Source: Apostichopus japonicus (lineage: Eukaryota; Echinodermata; Holothuroidea; Aspidochirotida; Stichopodidae). Taken from it: 64,000 nucleotides of DNA. A program made the translations under genes and the position numbers. Positions 58,001 to 64,000 of the stretch are shown piece after piece (positions within the stretch are counted from its first letter, which is position 1; every line of letters begins with the position of its first letter). The notes below the pieces were generated by a model. It saw only the letters and a list, made by a program, of their open reading frames with translations. It searched no databases and was not told the DNA's origin. The stretch spans positions 12,980,484 through 13,044,483 of the forward strand of contig NC_092564.1 of NCBI RefSeq assembly GCF_037975245.1. Reading direction: 5' to 3'.

Positions 58001-61000
58001 AGTAAAGCTTATCAAAATGTAACGTTGTATGTGTCATATGTTGACAAAGGTTAGTCATCTATTCTTAGTCATACTCAGTCATCTTCTTTATGATTCTGTA
58101 GTGTGTAATGTGACTACAGTATGTGCTAAACGGACACCTGCTGTCTACTGGAAGTACAGCTCATCAAAATGTAACGTTGTATGTGTCATATGTTGACAAA
58201 GGTTAGTCATCTATTCTTAGTCATATTTAGTCATCTTTCTTTATGATTCTGTAGTGTGTAATGTGACTACATGTGCTTATTCGCGACCAGATCCAACACA
58301 AGGAACTAAGTTACCAAAATGTATTATGTGAGGTATCTACAGTGTAGCCTACTTCCCTGCAATTTATAGAAGTGATGAAAAACGTAAGAACAAATTGGAA
58401 CAAGTATAGTGTTGCAGATTCTTCAATGGACATTTTGCAAAGTTTGCCCTCATTTTAGACCATTACAAAACCTTGTATTTCACTCCTTACCCTATTGGTA
58501 AAATACATCCAAGGGCGGCAGAACCGGGGGGGGGCACAGGGGGCACGTGCCCCCCCACTTTTCCTCAGGTTAAAAATGTGCCCTTTTTCTACATAAAAAT
58601 TGAGGTGTCTCAAGTTAGCAAGAGGCCAGGGATTCCAGGGAACCAGAATGAACACTCGGGAAGGGCCGTTTCCGGCCATCTGAGGGGTTTGTAAAACCAA
58701 AATTTTTCTTGTACGCTCCGTGCCAACCGATGGTGGCGCTCCGATCAGATAGTCGTGCATACAACTTTGCAAATCCTGGCTACGGCCCTGACTTTTAAGG
58801 AATTTATGTGGGTCAAACTCAAAGCTATTTCGAATGGAAACAATTTGTTACGATATTAACAAGAAATAAACTCTAATTCGGAAGATTCCTACATTAGCAA
58901 CTAGCATGATTTCACCTCATTTGTCTCAATAGAAAACTTGTTCCTTGTTTCCCAATTTGCACATTGGATATTGCAGTGCTAGTATGCATATTTTCCTTGA
59001 GGGGGGGGGGGGGCGTTGATGGCGTGATGTGTATATGCAAATAAGATAATACAATAAGAGTTATAAAGGGTACTAAATATCAGGCTACATCAGTCCAATC
59101 GAATTTCTGCAAAGTGCCCTTTGATGTCGGTGCCCCCCCAGATTAAAAGTGCTTCCGCCGCCCTTGAATACATCCAATTGTTTTGATTCCATTTATTATT
59201 ATTGACTTGCAACGAAAAACCTCAGTTACCCAAGCTCAGTGGAGTACTAATGAATCCATTATCAATTTTGGCAATGCTTGTCAGCTTCCTCCTATTGTCT
59301 GTTCTCAGCATGCTTTTCTGTGTCTTTTCATTTAGTCTGCACACTTGAGATAAGTTTTTCCCATCTTTATTGATCATGAGAAAGTGGACTGTTCAAAGCT
59401 AGTACCACCTGGTGAGCTCCTTTCAGATAATTCTTTGCAGAGGGATTCTTCAACACATTTGGAAAAAGCAACAGCATAGGTTCACTTCAACACCCCCCCC
59501 CCCCCCCCGCTTCACCAAAATACCCTTACTACATCAAGAAGCCAATCTGAAAGTCAACCAGCTTCTCTTTGTAATTGTAGCAAATTGACAAATAATTTTA
59601 CTTCTTCACGTAGTGCCAGATGTTAAACCAAAACCATCGCAATGTCCAGAGGGACTTTTCCTGATACCCAATTTCATTGATGAAGAACTTGAGAGGGAAT
59701 TACTGGGATTGGTGAAATGGGAGTCATCAGGTAATTCTTCTGTCATTTTTGGTTTTGTCCGATTTGAAAGTACCATGCTGATCACTGGAAGTCAACACTT
59801 GTTAGTGTTGAATTTTGTAATAATCAAATTGCATTTTCTCTTACAACCTGTGTCAAGGAATCATAAATAAAATATGTGGATTTCTGGTTTCTTACCAGGT
59901 GACCAAGGAAGTCTCAAACACCGTAAAGTTAAACATTTTGGATATGACTTCAACTATGACACCAATAACGTGGACATCAATCGCCCCCTAGAGGAGCCCA
60001 TGCCAACGCTACTTACAGACGTGATTGACAGAATTATGCAGACAGGGCATGTTACCTACAGACTGGATCAGGTGACTGTGAACCAGTACTTACCTGGTCA
60101 AGGTAAGATTCATAGGAGTATGCTCTGTGCCAAACTGGAGAGGGAAATTTTTTCTAAATACATCTTATAAATATAAGATTATAATAGTTATTATGCTTTA
60201 ACAGGTGGCTGGCTTTGTACATGTGAATATATATAAAGAAAAAAACAGTCTGTTGGAATTTAAAATATAAACACAACTGTTTAGATATCACGTCAAATGT
60301 GTTAGTTTTGCTTAGACGTTTAATTACCTGGAACCTGTAACAGATGGTTTTATAGTGTTCACAGTTAAGCAATGCCTCAGTATATCAAATATATATTGTG
60401 TTCACCATGTTGTAGTTGCTACAAAATAACAGAAGTATTTGAGTACTATTTTCTCTGAACTTTTAAAGCTTTTAATAGTAGACAAATTTAAATGCTATTG
60501 TGTGGTGTTGAATTGTGTCTTCCATGAAGTTAATGGTGTTTTTGGTTTGCAATTTGTGAAATGGGTTTTCATACTATTCTTTCGATCATTTGGAAACAAC
60601 TTCATTCACTGTAATTGGACATTGAGTGGTTTTGCCCGATAGTAGGAATGGTTGTTAACATTACACAAAATGACTGTCTTGTAATTTTGTACACTATATC
60701 ACAGAAGAGAAGGTTTGATATAAGCCAGTGTCTATCAGCAGTCATCACCTACTGTATGTCTCAAGATGAGCTTGAACAATTGGCATTATAATCATAACTT
60801 AAATAACAGTGTCCTTTAATCGACCTCTCAGCTCACGAATCGACTTAATTTTCATTTGCAGGAATCCCGCCACATGTAGATACCCACTCAGCTTTTGAAG
60901 ATTCTATTGTTTCACTTAGCCTAGGTTCTATGGTGAGTATCATTTTCCTACTATTCAATGATGCTGATTCTTTGAGGGTGGCAATGGATGTCAGGCATGG

Positions 61001-63911
61001 AACAAGGAGGATTTGCGGTGGGGGGGGGGGTGGAGGGCTGTGTACAACCCACACTTTGCATCATAAATATTGACCTAATTTATAGCCTAAATATACCTCA
61101 AAAAGCATCATTCCATGTTGAAAACCTTTTCTGGAGGGGGACACCCAGACCCCCATACAAGACATGTCAAAGACCCCAGGGCCACAACCTCTCCTTTTTA
61201 ATATCCTGGCTGTTCTTCTTTCTTTTTTTTTTAATATTCAAGCAGTTTGATATGAGGTTTTTCCAAGCTGTATTCTGTAAGACATTTCTACAAGCAAACT
61301 GCACATGCCCAACATGAAAATCATGCATGAAAGTAGTATAAAAGGACTAAACACAAAAGAACAGAAAGCATTGACAATAATATTTATCAGTGAGCAGAAA
61401 TGATTTAAACTGTGGCACCCTCTGCCTCATACTCGCTAGCTGTTGTTCAGAAAGACTTTATTTGTATTCCTATGCTCATATTTCCAGGTATCGATGGAGT
61501 TTGCACATCCTGATGGCACACAACATTCCAAGGTTCTACCTCCAAGGAGCTTGTTGGTGATGACTGGAGAGAGTCGTTATCTATGGAATCATGGGTAAGG
61601 TGTGCAGGGACAAGTAATATATTAGTTGTACCCAATGGAACCATGGGTAAGGTGTGCATGGACAAGACACACATTAGTTTTAATACTGTGTACCTAGTGC
61701 AATAGGAGAGAAGATATTCTGTGTTCTGGTGAGTTGTTTTTTGGCCTTACTGTCTTTCGACTGACTTTAATCTGCTCTTCAGAATTACTCCAAGGAAACA
61801 TGATGTGGTAGCAGAAGCAGGTGGAGAAGATGGCATGACTCTGGCTACTAGAGGCATCCGTACATCTTTCACATTCCGTGCAGTCCGAGGCAGACCTTGT
61901 CAGTGTGGTAAGTTTACGTAAAAGTTTACCGATTCTGATCTAATCTGCTTCTCTGAGCTTCAAAAGGATCATATTTAAGTTACTTTTTCGTTGAAATTGG
62001 TTCTGTCAGTTTCTTTAGTCGGATATTGCATCAACCTTACCAAATCTTGAATCTTTCAAGCCGAGCTCGCTTGCTCAAAGTTTTCTAATTTCTAATAAAC
62101 AAATGATAGTCCAATGAATTGACAAAATTACAATTGTCCATCTGCTATTGTGGACATTGAGTCACTCAAGAAATCCAGTGTAAACGAGTTTGGATAACAC
62201 TTACTACCGGACGTGATTGTTCAGTGTTATTTTGGGGCTTGACATATTTTGATTGTGTTGATAAACTTTTTGCCCAAAATGGTTGCAATGTTCATGCATA
62301 GTTTTTCTCTTCTAGTTATTCTAGTAAAGTACAAACCTTCTTAAGTAGCGGCTATCAAATAATTGTCAAACTGCCATTGAGTTAAAGGGGCATATCCTCA
62401 CATGCGCATATCCTCACATCTGCACTGAAATTGCAGAAGACGTCAGCTTCATTTTTGTCTCTGTCCAATTAACTTTATCACAGACTGGCTTGCAGTTTTA
62501 GTTTTTGGCACCTGTTGAAATATTACTATATAGACTAGTGGCATATTTTATGCTTTGGTGTTTGGCAAGACACAGTACTAGTTTCACAAACAATTTATGA
62601 AATGGAGAGGGGTGCGGGGGAGGGGTTGACGGAGGGGTGAGGCGGTCTGTTGGTGGTGCTCATCAGGTTTTGCTTGGTTTTGTATTTTTATTTGTACTTG
62701 TTGTAAATAGAGGAAACTAAAATATAAACTGAAGTTGTTTTGATAATCCAACTAATTTCAAATGCCAACTTGATACACTTTAAAATAGACTGCTAACATC
62801 CACTGAACATTTTCTTCTGACATCGGTCTTCAATTTGACACAGCATTTCCATCAAAGTGTGACAGCCAAATGGACATGCCTGCCCAGCCGAAAGCTGAAC
62901 CATCCAAACCAGAGGTGCAGAAACCCAACTCAGAGGCAGAAGCGATGGAGTTAGAAGAGAGGCAAGTTCATCAGGTTTACAATGAGATTGCTCCTCACTT
63001 CAGTTACACTCGCTACAAACCCTGGCCTCATGTATCCAATTTCCTGAATGGACTGGAAGATGGATCTCTGGTGCTAGATGTCGGTGAGTGTCCGAGTTTA
63101 CTTTATTTCATTTTAATCTCCTCTATAGCAGGGTTCTGCCAAGGGTGGATTGAGTGCCGGCAGGACTATCTAAGCGGAGCGCCACCATCGGTTGGCGCGG
63201 AGCGTACAAGAAAATTTTGGGTTTTGGAAACCCCCAGATGGCCGGAAACGGCCCTTCCCGAGTATTCTGAGCCACATGTCTGGAATTTTTCATAATTAAT
63301 GAAAAAAGTTAGGTGGTGCCTATTAAATAAATCATTCAGGCTGAGATGATAATTTTAGATGGACAGTTATTTACGACAGTTATGATATACACACTGAGCG
63401 ACTAACGCTGCTTCTCATGTATCGAGTAGTGAATACAAAATCTGAGTGTAATTTCATGTACAAATAAACAGTAAACTAGTGAATAACTCCGATCAACTGC
63501 GCGGTATCATGCAGTGAACCTTCGAACAGCGTTTATTACTGTAGTGTTACTGTACGTTCGACCCTCCGGCTATGGAGCTGTTTTTTGGAGTTCCTATCGA
63601 AAATAAGTGCCGGTCGGAAAAGTCACTCAGGCAGATTGTGGCGGTCGGTAATTCAGCGTGCTGGTCAGGCCCGACCGGCGCCGAACGGCAACGGCAGAAC
63701 CCTGCTATAGGCATTCTTGAATGATCGGTTGAGGTTGGTAAAGTAGTGGATGTACTCCACTCATCACATTGATTCCATTTTAGTAGTGATAAGTGTTTTA
63801 AAGAATAATATATTATATACCATGGACTTGATATCATTGGCATTTGTTTCTTTCTTTCATTCAGGTTGTGGGAACGGCAAGTACATAGGTGTAAATCCTC
63901 GTGTGTTCATG
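51919..63911 (+). CDS. ALKBH8: ALKBH8: tRNA wobble-uridine dioxygenase/methyltransferase (5' nine exons; 3' end outside window)
   Basis: ALKBH8 finishes mcm5U at tRNA position 34 with its methyltransferase domain (with TRMT112) and hydroxylates it with its AlkB domain. The join 51919-52044, 57654-57897, 59614-59730, 59899-60102, 60862-60932, 61488-61594, 61783-61907, 62844-63083, 63865-63911 gives 427 residues, all phases consistent. A Lys-rich N-terminus (1-42) leads into an RRM (about 43-123; V-A-N-G-G-L-G-N). The AlkB domain has Fe ligands H235-x-D237 and H289 and 2-oxoglutarate arginines R316 and R322 (human H238, D240, H292, R328, R334), plus zinc cysteines C329, C331 and C337. The methyltransferase SAM motif D-V-G-C-G-N-G-K is reached at 410-417 and the window then ends. 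An in-frame TAA (51889) precedes the ATG. Intron 1 hosts a transposase ORF; two donors are tandemly duplicated. Confidence 0.93.
52045..53648 (+). other. ALKBH8 intron 1, part upstream of the transposase ORF
   Basis: No coding sequence is recognised. The donor GTGACT at 52045 is the start. A pyrimidine-rich CCTTTCTTTCTTTGACCCTAG at 53628-53648 forms a plausible alternative 3' splice site directly before the transposase frame. Confidence 0.5.
53649..54836 (+). CDS. pogo/Tigger-like transposase-derived protein, catalytic triad degraded
   Basis: An uninterrupted frame of 393 codons from TTG 53655 to TGA 54834. Domains: an HTH_psq-type helix-turn-helix (about 5-45; [18 protein letters not shown]), a CENP-B-type HTH (about 57-121, ending [12 protein letters not shown]), then a DDE_1 domain (about 155-325). 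The first Asp is present (F-D-E-T-S-F, D165). The usual L-L-L-D-G-H has become L-L-L-Y-H-C (272), and L-P-P-H-T-T-H-x-L-Q-P-L-D has become [12 protein letters not shown] (297-308), so Asp 2 and Asp 3 are gone. The C-terminal [11 protein letters not shown] signature is kept. The first ATG (53700) falls inside HTH helix 1. Splicing to the acceptor ending at 53648 would keep the whole HTH. Either a dead copy or a domesticated gene. Confidence 0.85.
   Translation, partial: KKLYRLHDEHLISKAFEMVKSRKFSIRKAAKLNGIPESTLRRYLKKGTVEVRGLGSTPLLPADEEKLLMEHILNMAKMGTILSRSEIVKLATNTAVFLGIKGEFSNPLSFEWYRCFINRWPKLKELQKSEKPLDALQEAANNYFEALKAVVEKYDLTEKPHFMFYFDETSFHVECEPSCTSASRVGELEASVDANLTTTVMAVGSAVGQYIPPYFICNGSQSVADFKDSVLPGSCYCVTDSGCSNGELFLDFLENHLLKYIPVRPDGQCVLLLYHCQTGYISRPLCEHALLKNIILFGLPPQSGAHPQPQTITSFDGLKNAYLTEFQAQMSENLGELTQRHQLCKLVAGAYLHAFTPQNLISAFTETGIYPTSKRKIQLLYSDRIANNLPTNSSL
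54837..56966 (+). other. ALKBH8 intron 1, part downstream of the transposase ORF
   Basis: AT-rich and non-coding. An AATAAA at 55796-55801 could end a transposase-derived transcript. A pyrimidine tract TTTGCTTTTTTGTAG (55055-55069) followed by an open stretch beginning [12 protein letters not shown] (about 37 codons) could be an extra small exon, but there is nothing to confirm it. Confidence 0.4.
56967..57190 (-). mobile_element. tRNA-derived SINE, minus orientation
   Basis: The minus strand from 57187 reads GTGTTAGCTCAGTGGTTAAC (box A) and then, around 57138-57126, GGTTCGAGTC (box B), i.e. a tRNA-like head at 57187-57121. A unique body follows down to a hairpin tail (TTCCTGCTTGCAGGA, complement at about 56970-56985). 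This head-body-hairpin arrangement is typical of tRNA SINEs and resembles the element at 25045-25295. It lies in ALKBH8 intron 1. Confidence 0.7.
57191..57653 (+). other. End of ALKBH8 intron 1
   Basis: Non-coding. The acceptor TTTCTTCGACAG ends at 57653. Confidence 0.7.
57654..57897 (+). CDS. ALKBH8: ALKBH8 coding exon 2 (RRM domain)
   Basis: Encodes [18 protein letters not shown] through the RNP1-like H-C-F-V-T-F and [10 protein letters not shown]. Donor GTTAGT. The last ~80 bases with this donor are repeated twice more downstream. Confidence 0.93.
57819..58271 (+). repeat. 152-bp tandem array of the ALKBH8 exon 2 donor junction (3 copies)
   Basis: The last part of exon 2 (from 'ctaaacggacacc'), its GTTAGT donor and about 70 bases of intron recur with an exact period of 152. 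The donors fall at 57898, 58050 and 58202. Copies 2 and 3 carry a few substitutions (for example 'cacctgctgtc' for 'caccagctgtc'). Reading past the first donor gives GGT TAG, an immediate stop. Confidence 0.97.
57898..59613 (+). other. ALKBH8 intron 2
   Basis: GT-AG intron of 1.7 kb with two downstream copies of its own donor junction, then an hAT-like element (58510-59166) and a 16-C run (59493-59508) before the acceptor CTTCACGTAG. Confidence 0.85.
58510..59166. mobile_element. Non-autonomous hAT element with 8-bp target duplication
   Basis: The ends are CAAGGGCGGCAGAA (58510-58523) and TTCCGCCGCCCTTG (59153-59166), inverted repeats matching 13 of 14. The element is flanked by perfect copies of AATACATC at 58502-58509 and 59167-59174. 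An 8-bp duplication and the CAAGGGCGGC start fit hAT elements. No transposase frame is present in its 657 bases. The interior is composite: 58650-58757 is shared, inverted, with the element at 63123-63710, and a 13-G run lies at 59001-59013. Confidence 0.9.
59614..59730 (+). CDS. ALKBH8: ALKBH8 coding exon 3 (start of AlkB region)
   Basis: Encodes [22 protein letters not shown] through [13 protein letters not shown], corresponding to the P-x-G-L segment that precedes the AlkB fold. Donor GTAATT. Confidence 0.9.
59899..60102 (+). CDS. ALKBH8: ALKBH8 coding exon 4 (AlkB domain)
   Basis: Encodes [16 protein letters not shown] and N-N-V-D through [13 protein letters not shown], the diagnostic ALKBH8 stretch (human L-K-H-R-R-V-K-H-F-G-Y and N-Q-Y-E-P-G-Q-G). 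Acceptor CTTACCAG, donor GTAAGA. The preceding intron is only 168 bases. Confidence 0.96.
60103..60861 (+). other. ALKBH8 intron 4
   Basis: GT-AG intron of 759 bases, AT-rich, with no element recognised. Confidence 0.85.
60862..60932 (+). CDS. ALKBH8: ALKBH8 coding exon 5 (Fe-binding HxD)
   Basis: Encodes [27 protein letters not shown] supplies two of the three iron ligands. Acceptor TTGCAG, donor GTGAGT. Confidence 0.96.
60933..61487 (+). other. ALKBH8 intron 5
   Basis: GT-AG intron of 555 bases with a G-rich run at about 61018-61036; no element recognised. Confidence 0.85.
61488..61594 (+). CDS. ALKBH8: ALKBH8 coding exon 6 (AlkB domain)
   Basis: Encodes [10 protein letters not shown] through [20 protein letters not shown]. 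The His is the third iron ligand. Donor GTAAGG; a second copy of the junction lies 52 bases downstream. Confidence 0.95.
61583..61676 (+). repeat. 52-bp tandem duplication of the ALKBH8 exon 6 donor junction
   Basis: 'atggaatcatgggtaaggtg' around the real donor (GT 61595) recurs as 'atggaaccatgggtaaggtg' with GT at 61647, followed in both by 'tgca(g/t)ggacaag' and 'attagtt'. Use of the second donor would add 52 bases and shift the frame. Confidence 0.85.
61783..61907 (+). CDS. ALKBH8: ALKBH8 coding exon 7 (2-oxoglutarate-binding arginines)
   Basis: Encodes I-T-P-R-K-H-D through [10 protein letters not shown], with both co-substrate arginines, then P-C-Q-C, the first two zinc-binding cysteines. 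Donor GTAAGT. Confidence 0.95.
61908..62843 (+). other. ALKBH8 intron 7
   Basis: GT-AG intron of 936 bases with a G-rich run at about 62606-62645. No element is delimited, although 'ttaaaggggcatatcctcacat' repeats its second half at about 62392-62420. Confidence 0.85.
62844..63083 (+). CDS. ALKBH8: ALKBH8 coding exon 8 (zinc Cys, linker, start of methyltransferase)
   Basis: Encodes A-F-P-S-K-C-D-S-Q (third zinc Cys), an acidic Pro/Glu-rich linker, then [15 protein letters not shown] and K-P-W-P-H-V, and L-V-L-D-V at the SAM motif. It is typical of the Trm9-like domain of ALKBH8. Donor GTGAGT. Confidence 0.95.
63084..63864 (+). other. ALKBH8 intron 8
   Basis: GT-AG intron of 781 bases, three quarters of which is the inserted element at 63123-63710. 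Confidence 0.9.
63123..63710. mobile_element. Non-autonomous DNA transposon with perfect 18-bp terminal inverted repeats
   Basis: CTATAGCAGGGTTCTGCC (63123-63140) and its exact reverse complement GGCAGAACCCTGCTATAG (63693-63710) bound 588 bases without coding capacity. The outer CTATAG is itself palindromic, so it may be a target duplication rather than part of the repeat; CAGGG...CCCTG would then be the true termini. Positions 63161-63270 match 58650-58757 in reverse orientation. hAT-like termini are suspected but a clear 8-bp duplication is not visible. Confidence 0.8.
63865..63911 (+). CDS. ALKBH8: ALKBH8 coding exon 9 (methyltransferase SAM motif)
   Basis: Encodes [16 protein letters not shown], completing the SAM-binding D-x-G-C-G-x-G-K-Y motif. 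Acceptor TTCATTCAG, donor GTGAGC. The remaining methyltransferase exons lie beyond the window. Confidence 0.93.
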
Positions 63912-64000
63912 GTGAGCAAAATAAACCTGAATTGGTCTTCCTACTGTAGATGCTAGGTTGCAAAGCACATTGATGATATGCTACTGTACATGTCAAAGTA

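Overview
This is an AT-rich, intron-rich animal nuclear sequence. The two recognisable host genes, SPOP and ALKBH8, are metazoan genes with GT-AG introns, and the rest is dense with old mobile elements and simple repeats. The style (long introns, runs of G or C, hAT-like non-autonomous elements, tRNA-derived SINEs, very frequent TACAGTA/TACTGTA heptamers) suits a marine invertebrate. An echinoderm or other invertebrate deuterostome is my guess, not something the sequence proves. Both genes are on the + strand.

Layout. 1-12953: no recognisable gene; an old hAT-like element (394-1594), a tRNA-derived SINE head (~6557-6630) and a pyrimidine-rich minisatellite (8744-9048). 12954-43495: SPOP, the MATH-BTB substrate adaptor of the CUL3 ubiquitin ligase, reconstructed as eight coding exons with all splice phases compatible. 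Its introns carry a palindromic element (17039-17204), a GC-richer repeat block (~19590-20760), SINEs, and a 399-bp tandem repeat loaded with nuclear-receptor-like half-sites (~39800-40640). Immediately before exon 7 lies a striking 75-bp array that repeats that exon's own 3' splice site. 43496-51888: SPOP 3' UTR and intergenic DNA with a TTAA-flanked MITE and a fragment of a LINE reverse transcriptase. 51919-63911 and beyond the window: ALKBH8, the tRNA wobble-uridine dioxygenase/methyltransferase, with nine coding exons visible. The window ends inside its methyltransferase domain. ALKBH8 intron 1 contains an intact same-strand pogo/Tigger-type transposase ORF (53655-54836) whose second and third catalytic aspartates are missing.

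Most noteworthy: (1) exon-intron junctions are tandemly duplicated at three places in these two genes (7x acceptor in SPOP; 3x donor and 2x donor in ALKBH8), and every extra site examined would give a stop or a frameshift; (2) SPOP has ACG where homologues have the initiator ATG; (3) the transposase ORF is intact but apparently catalytically dead, and its acceptor site is in phase with ALKBH8 exon 1, so a host-transposase fusion is conceivable; (4) an intronic repeat carries DR1, DR4 and DR5 arrangements of AGGTCA. Gene identities rest on recalled family sequence and motif recognition; no search was run.
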